This document shows, piece by piece, positions 1 through 10,448 of a stretch of 64,000 nt of DNA. The notes beneath the pieces were generated by a model. The model made no database searches. It had not been told where the DNA came from and saw only the letters and a list, made by a program, of their open reading frames with translations. The first letter of the stretch is position 1, and each line of letters starts with the position of its first letter. The DNA is from Ceratodon purpureus. Lineage: Eukaryota > Streptophyta > Bryopsida > Pseudoditrichales > Ditrichaceae. Made by a program: the position numbers and the translations under genes. Location of the stretch: positions 71,249,377 to 71,313,376 of the forward strand of contig CM026426.1 in assembly GCA_014871385.1 (NCBI GenBank), in the 5' to 3' direction.

Positions 1-76
1 TAAAGCAATGTGGGTGGAACCGGGAGAGAAAGTCATTCCTCGTGATGGTATTTGGGTCTCTCCTAAGCATAGATGA
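1..76 (+). CDS. 3' end of unknown gene A
   Basis: The window opens inside a coding exon. Reading from base 2 gives a 24-residue tail ending at a TGA at 74-76, containing MWVEPGEKV and GIWVSPKHR. The same tail recurs at 35115-35184 as LWLEPGENF and NIWVSLKYR, also ending in a stop, and similarity continues into the 3' untranslated DNA, so this is a real gene end with a diverged copy 35 kb away. I do not recognise the protein. The rest of the gene lies left of the window. Confidence 0.5.
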   Translation, partial: KAMWVEPGEKVIPRDGIWVSPKHR

Positions 77-541
77 GAATGGTGTCTTTAAGAATTCATA
101 AATGCAATACAGTTGTATATGAGTAGTGATCTATGAATATTTTGAGCCGTTGAATTATATGTGCATTCCGGCTAATTATATGATTGCAATTTTTATCTAT
201 CGATATCTATTAATGGATATATAATACTTCGACACATATACTAGAAAACCATTTACAGCTCATTGTGGCCACAATTCAGTGTGCTCAAGATTTGAAAGTT
301 CGCTTAGATTTTCATGTATCCATACTGGATAATTTTGAAATAAGTAACTGCTATAAAAAAACCATTTCGTTATTCAAAAGGTTTAACAGTTACTGAAAAG
401 TCATCATATGTGATATTGAAGCAGATGCTCAATGCAGAACATCTTTTGTCAACATTTGAAGAATTAAACTTCGAGCTTTGCAATTTTGAATCTTGTAAGC
501 TATTATTAGAAATCAATTAACTTTCACTTTTATTTTATAGC
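77..541. other. Spacer between gene A and gene B
   Basis: AT-rich and without open frames of note. The first ~50 bases resemble the 3' flank of the second gene A copy (from 35185). The last bases, a T-rich run ending in TTTTATAG directly before CATGG at 541-545, look like a plant 3' splice site, so gene B may have a 5' untranslated exon in this spacer. Confidence 0.4.
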
Positions 542-1573
542 ATGGAAAACCATAGACTTAAACGCGTTTCTGCACTATTGTTTCTCTTAATTTTGACTAT
601 TTTCCAACAAGTACATTCATTTGATGAGGAAACTCCACACAATGTATTGTCGCCAGTTGATATTACAAATAATTTATACAAGAAGGTATGGCTAGATTGC
701 TTCGAAAAGCTCTATGATCATGGTGTGCCAAAAAAGCAACACGTCGTATTTGATCAAATCAAAGCTCATGCATCTGTCGAAGTTGGCCGCGGTCTTCTCG
801 ATTATGAAGATAATTTGTTTTGTGATTTTGAATACGAAATCCGCGAATGGAACTGTGCCATAAAATATGAGATAGATTTCATGTGCATTTGGAAACATCC
901 AAATGCTCGTCTTATGCGACACGAATATGCAAATTTCAACGATGACAATTGTCCAATTAGTGAACAAGGTCCCAGCCCTTATACATATTTGTGTCGATGG
1001 AATATTGAACGAGATGGTCTGTATGTTTCTCAGTTCCATCCTTTTAGCGGTAGACATCAGTACAAGCTTTTTAAGCATTGGAAGGAGGACGAGGACCACC
1101 ACGAACATCTGTCAGAGTACAGAGTGTCTATTTTCAATGATCTGGATGATGAATCAATGCGTACATTTGGAGTTATGGATGCCCCAAGGAATACTGTGAA
1201 AATTCCAGGACGCCTTCGAGTACACATTTCCGAACGATTTTTTCGAATATCCTTAAATCGACGCACCGATGAACATTTACTGAGTTCCACTTGGATATGC
1301 AGTTTTAAAGACCTAGGGAGTATGGCTTATCGTAGAGATGTTAAAATATGGAAACCTCCTCTGGTAAACCACGTTTCAATGCCTATCGAGTGCATAGATT
1401 GCGCATGGAAAGCAGATAATGAAGGGATTTGGCTGGATCGAGTTGGATGTGGACAAACCGGATCAATTTGGGAAAAACGATTTGATTGGGTTCCAATACG
1501 GAAGCGGACAAGAGAACCTGACGATGAAGATCAACCACCAAAGCGTCCAAAACTAGAGCACTTGGACCTTTGA
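542..1573 (+). CDS. Secreted protein with two possible S1-like units (gene B)
   Basis: An intact 343-residue reading frame without introns. Residues 1-26 form a signal peptide: basic start, then a leucine-rich core (ALLFLLILTIF), with probable cleavage after VHS. The mature protein is rich in W, C and charged residues. Two stretches have the outline of plant self-incompatibility S1 homologues (SPH): VDITNNLYKKVWLDCF followed later by YTYLCRW, and YRVSIFNDL followed later by STWICSFK. That match is weak and by eye only. The C-terminus is a basic-acidic tail with RKRTREP and PPKRPK, which would be nuclear-localisation-like in a cytosolic protein and is odd after a signal peptide. The gene lies between A and C but is missing between the second copies of A and C. 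It could instead be an unrelated lineage-specific secreted protein. Confidence 0.6.
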   Translation: MENHRLKRVSALLFLLILTIFQQVHSFDEETPHNVLSPVDITNNLYKKVWLDCFEKLYDHGVPKKQHVVFDQIKAHASVEVGRGLLDYEDNLFCDFEYEIREWNCAIKYEIDFMCIWKHPNARLMRHEYANFNDDNCPISEQGPSPYTYLCRWNIERDGLYVSQFHPFSGRHQYKLFKHWKEDEDHHEHLSEYRVSIFNDLDDESMRTFGVMDAPRNTVKIPGRLRVHISERFFRISLNRRTDEHLLSSTWICSFKDLGSMAYRRDVKIWKPPLVNHVSMPIECIDCAWKADNEGIWLDRVGCGQTGSIWEKRFDWVPIRKRTREPDDEDQPPKRPKLEHLDL

Positions 1574-2185
1574 AATTTTATGAAGAAAGAGGCATTTCTA
1601 ATATTTTGATTGAACTTATAAAGATCCGTGATCCATTCCTTATCCTTTTAAATCATCTTATTTTATAATTGTACTCAAGCACTATTAGAACGAGTATTCA
1701 GACGGAAGCTTTCAAATTTTTTGCTGAGCAACAAAGGAAACTTTAAATTGATAACAACGCGTTGGCACCTCTTCAATGTATATTACTGCGATTTTTTTGT
1801 AAGTATTTCATAGATTCGAGAAGATGATTTACCATGTCTGAGCGATGATAATAAATACAGTGCAAACAAAATATTTAGATGAAAGGATGCAGACAAATGC
1901 TGTTTCAGTTAACGCTTTGAGGTTCACGGCTTAGGAGTGTTCACTTATTCATGATGGTGATTGTGACGTCTTAAGGGGCTTCAATGAGTTTCCTTAAGTG
2001 GGACACACAGACCATGTGATGTCATAAATATCAAGTAACGGTTCTGTTTAGTACCATAATATACGAAGGGTTCACCAAACTTGGTCAGTGAGCATTGTTG
2101 GGAGTTGCCGTGTGTTTGAAGGATAACAGTAGCAGAGAGTAGGAATGAGCGTAAGATTTGCTGTTTTCCTTGCCGTTTGTTAAGT
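1574..2185. other. Spacer between genes B and C
   Basis: AT-rich, no supported coding. It should hold the 3' end of gene B and the promoter of gene C. No clear TATA box could be assigned. It does not align obviously with the DNA upstream of the second gene C copy (35.8-36.07 kb). Confidence 0.3.
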
Positions 2186-3681
2186 ATGACAGAGAAGAGA
2201 AGGAGAGGAGGCCGCTTGCATAGACCCAGAAATCCTGGTCCTTCTATGGTTGTCAGTGATGCGCTCGATAGTGGTAGTGGGGAAGACAATGTAATAAACC
2301 AGGGTGATGTAGGACAGAGTGAGATACTCTACTCTGCAGAGGAGTTTGATCGGCCGTTTGACTTAGACGGAATAGAGGACACTTTGCGACAAAGGATGGT
2401 GCTGGCCGCCCCCATGCTAATGGGTCGATTTGCTGTTTATGATCGTGGGTTCTTCACACTTGTCGTGGGGCTGTGCGATCAGGGTCCACTCATACGAGAC
2501 GTCTCCAAAGTCTACGGCTTCATCAAGGACGAGGAAGTAACAGCGGTTTGGAAAGAGGGAGCCTCGAAAGGACGATATGAATTGGGGAGGTGCAAAAATC
2601 TGGAGCAGCTGAAGGTGTTTAGGCATCACTTTTTCAAGGTGTATGGTAACAAACTTGATAACAACAAATTTCCATTGAGATTCTTGAAGGCCTTTTTTGC
2701 AACCTTCGTTTACAGTAAGCCAGTGAATTGGTGTGAGGAGGCACTTGATCGACACAAGGCTCGGCTGAAGAACGCAAAGCGCAATCCTTCGAAGTTGGGA
2801 CCAATCGCAACCCGCTGCCAAGTTGAAGGCCTGTGCAAGATAATCGAAGAACTGTCATTGCGAAAAGAGGGTTCAAGAGGAGAGGATTCGGGTCTGGTGT
2901 CACTTTTAGCAGCGCAGGCTGAAGAGCAGGCCCGCACTGAGGATGCTTGACGAGCTACTCTGGAACTGAACGTTTCTCATGAGAAACTCGCAAAAGCTGT
3001 GAAGAAGATGGAAGATATGGATGCGGATGCAGAGGAAGATGCGCAGAGGAAGATGCGCAGAGGAAGATGCGCTGAAAACTTAGTGCTTTGCAGAAAGAGA
3101 AACGGCGGACACTTTTACAGGGATCTGGAGCACAAGGGTACAAGGACTTGACCAAAGAGATGGAGGTCATTTCTATGCAGTTGCAAAGCATACGGGATGC
3201 TGACGCGGAGATCCAGAGTGAAATTGTCAAACTCAATGCTGACGTCCAGCTGAACTCCACTGCTCACAATGCAGCTATGGCAGCTTTGAAGTTGGCCAAG
3301 GAAGGTGTTGAGAAGGCGAGAGGGAGCATGCTAGCATTAAAGACGCTTGGAGTTTTCTCATACCCAGAGGCTTCATCCATTCCACCTTTAGGATTTGCAA
3401 GTAAGGATACCTGTGCGTACTGTAAACTAGGTTTTATATGGAAAGCTGCAATACTGTCCTCTTGCGGATGTTTTTTGCATCCTCCTTGTGCAGCTGCGTT
3501 AATTGCAGGAGGGAATTACAGATGTAGGGTGTGTAAGGATGAGCTTCTAGCCATGTCTCCCATACATCTTACAGGTGAATGGGTTGCTCAATTCGGCGGA
3601 GAGCTTGACCAGCAGCAACTCAACGACTGCAGTGGCTTTTCTGATGTACTTAGGGAAGTTCGTGGGAAAGAGAAGCAGTAG
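2186..3681 (+). pseudogene. Coiled-coil / RING-like protein, gene C (disrupted)
   Basis: The ATG at 2186 starts a basic N-terminus (TEKRRRGGRLHR), then a conserved region (PMLMGRFAVYDRGFFTL, VVGLCDQGPLI, WCEEALDRHKARLKNA) of unknown function. A coiled-coil segment follows, then a RING-like zinc site: CAYC, then SSCGCFLHPPC, then CRVC, followed by HLTGEWVAQFGG. Two lesions are visible: an in-frame TGA at 2948-2950, and a 14-bp tandem triplication at 3029-3070 that moves the frame, after which reading resumes from about 3088 to 3681. The layout of coiled coil, C-x2-C, C-x-C-x3-HPxC and W/G-rich tail matches proteins carried by the U1, U2 and hAT elements here, so C may be transposon-borne. A more degraded copy lies at 36068-37555. 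Ligase activity is not established. Confidence 0.65.
3029..3070 (+). repeat. 14-bp tandem repeat x3 in gene C
   Basis: Three perfect copies of GCAGAGGAAGATGC. The unit is not a multiple of three, so two extra copies add 28 bases and shift the frame of gene C at this point. Confidence 0.9.
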
Positions 3682-4071
3682 GGACATGTCATGAAAAGTT
3701 TCAATTTGCTTTTTTGACAATCAATGGGACCACGAGAGGATTTTACGTAGCCTCATCTCATGATACCATATTATTGGAGGTGTTATTTTAAAGTCAATCG
3801 GATGTTAAGGTCAGAAGGGAAAAAAATACCAATGTTTCTATAATGACATTTATTTAGTCATATAATCATATGTAGTATGTTTAAGCTGCGGCAATATAAA
3901 CAACTGAATTGAACTGAATCATCCTTTACAAGTCTGAAATGAGAAGAGAGTGCTTGTTGTTTAATGAAATGTTATCAATCATGTAGCGAAGGTAATTGCC
4001 GCGAAAATGTAATAAATAGTGAGAGGTAATATAAGCTGCTTCAAAAAATTCGATTCCCATGTCAGAGATGT
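3682..4071. other. Spacer between converging genes
   Basis: AT-rich, holds the 3' ends of gene C (+) and of the unknown minus-strand gene. No open frame or repeat recognised. Confidence 0.35.
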
Positions 4072-4755
4072 TCAAGGAATAAACTCGTCTTCACTTTCAA
4101 GTGCACTGTGATCTATAAAACGACATCGTGTAGGATCGTATTTTGAACGAGGACTAGGAGATGCACTAGAACTATGCGATGAGTATTCACCTAAGGCTTG
4201 AGCTTGGTCTTCGATGTAACACGGAAGTCGCATATCTAATGAGGTAGGTGACCGGTAATACCTCCAATCCTTTGCATTCGTTAGTCGTCGACTGCCAAAA
4301 AAAACAAGTTGTTAGAAATAAAATGACCAGTTTCTGCATAAACATACCGACAAAGGATCAAGACATACAAAGATATATAGACAAAGAAATACAACTTACT
4401 CACATAGACTAACGGTTCCTTGTTCAGGTGGTAGGTCATCGTCGTCGTCTGAAAGTTCTTGAGTCTGAGGCACCTCCTTCGCCACTGCTTTTGATGACGA
4501 TGCCATTAGAGGTTGAAGCACCTGTTTGAAGATCTCCTTGTTGCTTTCTAACGCCAGGATTGCACGGTTGTATGCCTGGGCTGCCAAAATAGAAGCTCCT
4601 GCATACAGTCATATTAGCATGTTAGTAAAGAAGATGAAAAACATTAATCGGTTATATATTAAAACAAAGAAAGAAACAGTCCTCTGACCTGTGGGTGTAA
4701 GTACGCTATACCCATGTACTTTTCCAGTCACAGTCGTATTTTTCCAGGGTGCGGT
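4072..4755 (-). CDS. Three 3'-terminal exons of an unknown gene
   Basis: Three short exons join with matching phases: 4689-4755 (acceptor after AACCAAACAG, donor CAG/GTCAGA), 4400-4598 (acceptor TATGCAG, donor GA/GTAAGT) and 4072-4291 (acceptor TTTGGCAG, stop TGA at 4072-4074). The joined product runs TAPWKNTTVTGKVHGY..., then AQAYNRAILALESNKEIFKQ, an acidic SDDDDDLPPEQ, and a serine-rich tail ending EDEFIP. No lesion is visible. Upstream exons were not found. The helical YNRAILALESNKEIF segment followed by acidic and Ser-rich tails resembles transposon-borne or nuclear proteins, but I do not recognise the family. It may be host or transposon sequence. Confidence 0.5.
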
Positions 4756-6174
4756 CTGTTTGGTTAAAAAAATACCATCCAAGCTAAATGTTTGTACGGT
4801 TTGTAATAGGTTTGCACAATAACTTTGCTTGTTTAGATTGTATTTGCAGTATCAAAATAGTTTAGATATGCGATTGCCTAGGTTTAAATTGTACTTTTTT
4901 ACAGTCCAAAAAAAAGTCACAAGTACTAGTTCAACATAAAAGTACAAATTTCTTGATTGTCCAAAACTTCGAATCTGATCTCTTTCATGCAGAGGAAAAG
5001 GAAAGCATGCCGTTTTTTAGATTCTATCATTGAATTGACGGTTTAGTGGCTTATTTGTGGAAGATCTAAAAAAGTAGTACTGAATGCTTAGCAAGGAAAA
5101 AAGGGGGAAAATATTCTACATTTTCAAGATCCAGCGGTGGATTCTGGACGCCTTAGGATAGGCCTGGGTTGGCTTACTGTTCAATTTGGAAAAAGAGAAT
5201 TTTTCCGTTATTCATTTAGTAGCCGATCACACTGCGTTCACAGTGTACTTACAGTACTTATAGTACGCAATGTACATTCAATGTCGCATCCTGACCGTCC
5301 ACGTCGGCGACCCTATCACTTGGGCCGTTCGTTTTCGCGATGAAGATCCAAAATTCAAGGGCGCCGAGCTTGGGAGGGAGCCCATGCATGACCCATAGAG
5401 CAGATCCCTTCAACGCCCCTTGAGTATGCCGCCGCCACCTGCAATCAACCCCAGCTTTGACATTCTCTTCGTCTCCCCCATGCAGTTTTTCCCACCTTTC
5501 GTGGCGGCTGCGCTCTGTGCTCATGTTCGGCTGTGTTTTCAATGTCTAAACGATTAGGGCGCTCAATGACGGGGTGGTTGCGTAGTGTTTTTTCCATAGT
5601 TGCTTGCAGATTCTCTGTGTTTGTTGTGTTCATGCAAAATGTCTAGGTCCGCTCAGAGGTCGAATCTGGTGCAGAAGTTGATTACTTTGTACTTCACCTG
5701 TATCCCACAAACTTCAGAGGTCGAATTGATTTATTATACAGAAAATAGCAAAACAAGTGACTCTTGTTACGTATCTGAGACCACTGTTTCAAAGCAAGGA
5801 AACCGAGATTTCTACTTAGGAAAGTGCAACGCTGTATCAGTATCAGAAGAATCTCCTAGGCGTGCATTGTTTCTTGCCGCAGTATCTACTGATTCTTGTA
5901 GTTACCCCTCTAGTAGCTATGACGTTTTGTCTTCTCTTTCTGATGTGAGGTATCAAATATCTTCTCCTACTAGAAGCAAGGAGTCAGTTGCATTCAGAAG
6001 GTGATGCTTGTCAGCAATTTCGGTGAGTTTTGTGGGATAGATTCTGCATTCTTCGTGGAACTCTTCATTCAGATGTATAGGACCCTGCTAACCTCATAAC
6101 TCCACAACTATGTACCGAGTTTGTCTATAGATTACTAACAAAGCTCCGGGTGTCGTGCTTAATTGCTAGGTCTC
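4756..6174. other. Upstream region of the U1 transposase, with one short ORF
   Basis: GTAC tetranucleotides become frequent from about 4700 and cluster at 5240-5280, which suggests the left part of unit U1. A short open frame from an ATG at 5639 to 6004 (121 codons, starting MSRSAQRSNL, Ser-rich) could be a 5' exon or a spurious ORF. I could not splice it in frame to the transposase exon that starts at 6175. No terminal inverted repeat was found. Confidence 0.3.
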
Positions 6175-9100
6175 ATGGGAAACACCGCCAAGAGACAGCG
6201 TGTGAGACATGGTGTTAGCCGGCCCGGACCAGCTGCTAGAGCCGCTGAAACTAGGTTGCCGAATGAACAGAGGTCGTCAACAGTTGAAGGGGCGAGAGAG
6301 AGGAAAGCTCGCCAGAGAGCACGTGAGAGACAGATGGTTGAGGAAACACAAGTGTTGGCGACTGAGCTTCCAGATGAGGACGTTGAGGACCATCTGAGCG
6401 TGAGGGAGTCCAATCGGATTTCACTACGCATAGCTCAGTACATAGTTGAGGAGTTGAGAAGTTGTCCCGGTCCTTTGAGTCGGAAAGGTGTCATGGAGAG
6501 TTTGTTGCGTCGTGACACTGTTTGGCCACTATTACCTGATTATTACCCTCGACCGCAAGAAGCGAAGGTCGTGCATTGTTTTCTCATGAACTTCAGGCAT
6601 GAGCTTTCTATGGTGAAGGTGGCGAATTCAAATGAGTTGTTAGCACGTAAGAGTGCCCTTTTAGATGCTGCAGTGAGCATGGGGATTGGTGGGATGAGAG
6701 CGCTTTCACGAGTTCTGCACACAAGTACTGAGAGCATCACGATAGCAAAGAATCGTAGGGTCTATGCTCTCAGCCCCGAAGAAGCTGTACCAAGACTGCG
6801 TCTCCAACGCAAGAAGAGAGGAGGCTTATCCGACTACATCAAGGACCAGATCGAGCCGTGGTGGGGGAGTCAGACTAAGGTGTCACCTAATAAGAAGGAT
6901 ATTGTGAAGCACAGGGTTGGCAGGAATCTTTGGGCCGAGCCATATCCTACTCACTACTTCTGTGAGGCACAAGTACGTTTCCCTCTTCCACTTGTATGTG
7001 TTGCCTTTGTAAAATCAGTGATAGCTGCCTTATTGTACACGCAGTATTAGTTGTTGCTCGAAGGGTTTTTGGGTACTGTATTCTTAGTACTTTGAAAGCC
7101 TGTGTTTCATACTTCTCTTGTACCCTGCCTGTGGCTATATGTACTTTACCATACTAGATGAGAATTACTGGTGGCCATTGATGTACAAAGACAAATTTGC
7201 GAAGACACTGTATACTTTGGATACATTGAGGTGCTGGACGACTGTGTAATCTTAGTACTTAGACTAAACGCATTGTATAGGACTGTGGTAGAAAATGTGG
7301 AGTCCACGAACATACTGTACAAACTGTATACTTCGAGACTTCAAGAGTCTGTATAGATAGTACTCCATGTGGTAGCAGTTGAAAACAACGTACTTGGCTT
7401 GTACAAATATGTACAGGTTGTACTTTGATGTTGTATCAATTGTAAAGTCCAAGAGTATATGCGTACTCAATATTTACTTCTATATCATTTGTACACAATA
7501 AAACGTCATTTGTACGCAACCATAGTATTGTTTTAGTACTGTACGAGTACTTCTTCAGTACTTCATACTCTGGTTTTGGGTACTCCTCTTGCTTATTAGT
7601 GGTACTAATGTACTATGATACTCATATGTACTCTATGATGGATTGCAGACAACGTTCTTCTTGCGGTTTACAGAGGCGCATCCAGAGTGTAGTGTTCGCC
7701 AGAGAGCTTTCGAAAGGTTGAAGCCTTGGTGGGTGCAAAAGCTAAAAGAGAGGAATACCTGTTGTTGTATCTACCATGTAGAAATGGATCTGATGAAGGT
7801 TGGTCTGAGCAATTTGAGGGACAAAGTGCGGGGCCTTCATGCACAGTCCAACTGTGATTGTGGGTGCTTCGTATGTGCTAGTGAAACAGAGGGGGGTTGT
7901 CATGCTCATTGTCAGATTTATAAGCGCATAACCTTGATGTGGGAAGCTTGTGTTTGTCCCAAAGGGGAGCTTGATGTTTGGCACAAGCTTGATTGCCTCA
8001 TGGGGGATTGCCCTGATTGTGGCTTTGAGTTATTTCCTTTGTGTCCAAAAGAGTTGGCTAGTATTGACTCATTCACGTTGAAGTGGAAGTGCTTTGAGTA
8101 TTACGAGGTGGGCGTGGACAAGAAGACAGGGAGGCCAAAGAAACAACTGAGGGAGGCTTTTAAGGAGACACCTGTTGACAAATTCTTGTCCTACATGGAA
8201 AAGACAGTGACAACGTTTATCACTCACAATTTCAGGGCGAGATGGCAAGATGAGCAGTGTCAAAAGATGATGAAGAACGTACCTGAGGGAGTGATCATCT
8301 CCCATATTGATTTCGCAGAAAATTACATTTTTGCAATTCAGAATGAGGTGCAAAGTATGTATTACTTTAGCACCTCTGTCACTATCCTAGTTCACATTAC
8401 CATGTGGAGAGAAGGAGAGGACATCATGAAGCAGACACACTTCTATGTGTCTGACGACAAGGACCATGATTCGGCATATGTCCAGCATTGTTTGCTCTTG
8501 CATTGGGACTGGTTGCAAGATTCTGGCTTCAGTCCAGAAGAACATTGAGTGTATAGTGACGGTTGCAGCGCCCAATTCAAATGTGCCACGGCTATGTATT
8601 TTGTGGCAAGATACCCCATCCTTACCAAGGGTTGCAAGATGCGATGGAGCTACTTCGAAAGTGCTCACGGGAAGGGCGAATGGGATGGAGCCGGTGCGGT
8701 TGTGAAGAGAGCGTTGACTTCGGAGCAGATCCTAAACCCCTCGAGGCCATTGCAGAATGCTGAACAAGTTGTCCAGTTCCTGGAGGAGAGATACACTGAG
8801 CGGGTTACAAGCACGTACAAGCGGACAAATACCCCATCCCTTTCTCGTGTGTTTTGGCACATTGGGGAAGATGAGGTCGACCATGGTGACACGAGCATCC
8901 GCTGCAAGACACTGCCGGGCTCAAAATCGCTTTATTCGATTATGGGCTTCTCTGATACTAACCCTACTTTCTTGAGGACACGATCTTTGTCTTGTTTTTG
9001 TATACCCTGTGTTGATTGCGACTGGGCTAACTGTGAGAACTTATCTCATGTGCAGGGCTGGGACGTTAAAAGGTTGGTTTCGGATAGCGCTGGTGCAGTA

Positions 9101-9556
9101 GCAGAGGTGATAGAAGAGTTGGACGATGAGGCCAACTGGATGCATGACGGTGTCTCGATGTCTCTAGGTGACTTGGTGGACATGGGGGATAACTTCATGA
9201 TACCTGCAGAGGAGGATGATGAAGATGGGGTCGAATTTTATATTCTTCAGTGTACGAAACGGAAGTTTGAGTTGCACGAGCATCTTAGCTGTCCATGGGG
9301 GGGCGTCTTCAGTGCTGGCGATGAGGTAATCAGAGCAAAGTATTTCAAGAAGTTTGGACGTGGCGACAAGACCTTTGTGTTTTGTGACAAAGCAGTGGAT
9401 GCTCGCGTTGATTCGCACTTGGTCAGGGCCTGCAAATTTCCAATGATTCTTGCTGCACATCGGGTGAAGGGCTCCCCTGTATACAAGATGTCCAAAGAGA
9501 GCTTGAAGGTCTGTGAGGATGCTTTACAGGAATGGTGGGCTTTCAATGAGGAGTAG
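6175..9556 (+). CDS. Spliced DDE-type transposase, unassigned family (one in-frame stop)
   Basis: Exon 1 runs 6175-6972 and ends at CAA/GTACGT. A 676-bp intron ends TTGCAG at 7648. Exon 2 runs 7649-9556, phase 0, about 900 codons in all. The N-terminus is basic (TAKRQRVRH), followed by a helical region. Exon 2 has a Cys-rich zinc-binding stretch (ERNTCCCIYHVEM, CDCGCFVC, CPDCGFELFPLC), then a probable catalytic core: DFAENYIFAIQNEVQS, SDGCSAQFK and ESAHGKGEWDGAGAVVK. Acidic residues in these three blocks are candidate D-D-E residues. This motif set occurs in a widespread group of eukaryotic transposase-like proteins whose superfamily name I cannot give with certainty. A TGA at 8546-8548 sits just before the SDG motif and breaks an otherwise continuous frame; it could be a CGA-to-TGA change or a sequencing error. 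The gene is convergent with the SUVR gene. Confidence 0.7.
6973..7648 (+). repeat. GTAC-rich intron of the U1 transposase
   Basis: I counted about 25 GTAC sites in 676 bp against 2-3 expected by chance, many as TGTACA, AGTACT or TGTACT. The adjacent coding exon has only a few in 1.9 kb. The intron has good splice borders. Confidence 0.75.
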
Positions 9557-10448
9557 TCATATTGTACTTAAAAACTTAGAAGTACTAATTATACTAGTGG
9601 TGCACTGTACGAGGTATTTGTGAATACTCTTTGTACAGTGTTAGAAGGACAGGAAGCGTGTTGCTCAAGTTATGTGACCGTTACTCTTTTTATAGATTTC
9701 GGCAGAGTTCTCACCCCTCGCCTTTGTATAAATGGACGACTCTTATGTGATACCTTCTTTGTGTGTGACTATGTGCTTGTGTGAGAATGCTATTGTTCTT
9801 TGCTCCTCTGATCCTGCAATATGGACCCTGAGTTAGCCGTAGATGAATTTGTGGTTGTTTTGGGGTGCTTTCTAATGCTCTATCTAGGAATGCTTGTTGT
9901 TTGAGTAGTAGCATGTAGGAGGATATTGTGTGGCGTTTGGGTAGCAAGCTCTCATGTACAACAGTGGAGCATCCAACATGGGAGGAAAGAAACGTTCTAT
10001 TCCCTTCTCTGGAAGCTGAGGGCGGTTTTTTCTACGCAACGATGGTCTTCATGGGCAGGAGGGTTCGACAGAACCGCGGAATCACAGAGCTCTTGGAGCT
10101 CGAGTCCCTAATGGACCAGGGAGGAAATTCAAGCTCTTTGGGATGAATTTTATAATGGAATGTGTGAGGACGGACTAGAGAATTTGGAGAATTATCAAGA
10201 GTCGTGACAAAACAGACTGTATCACTTGTAGTATTTGTACTTAATGTACAAATGATATACTTCTAGTACTAATAAAGTACCATTTGTACGTTAGACTCTG
10301 ACCAAATTGCTTTTTCCATCACTAGTTCAATTTACAACACATATCAGTTTCATGCAATCAAGAAAAATTGTTGTTTGACTATTAAGTGAGAGTTTTCACA
10401 GATGTGAGATTCATCTAAATATCTGCTGAGGACTGGTTCCAAACACGA
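9557..10448. other. GTAC-rich spacer between converging U1 genes
   Basis: Contains both 3' untranslated regions. GTAC and TGTAC-type words cluster at 9565-9640 and 10225-10290. A short plus frame (9928-10146, with TWEERNVLFPSLEAEGG) follows a plausible acceptor (ACAACAG near 9963) and could be a last exon, but nothing else supports it. Confidence 0.4.

Noticed and set aside
5258-5633. Minus-strand short frames upstream of the U1 transposase
   Set aside because: No homologue in U2 and no motif; region is better explained as promoter or leader.
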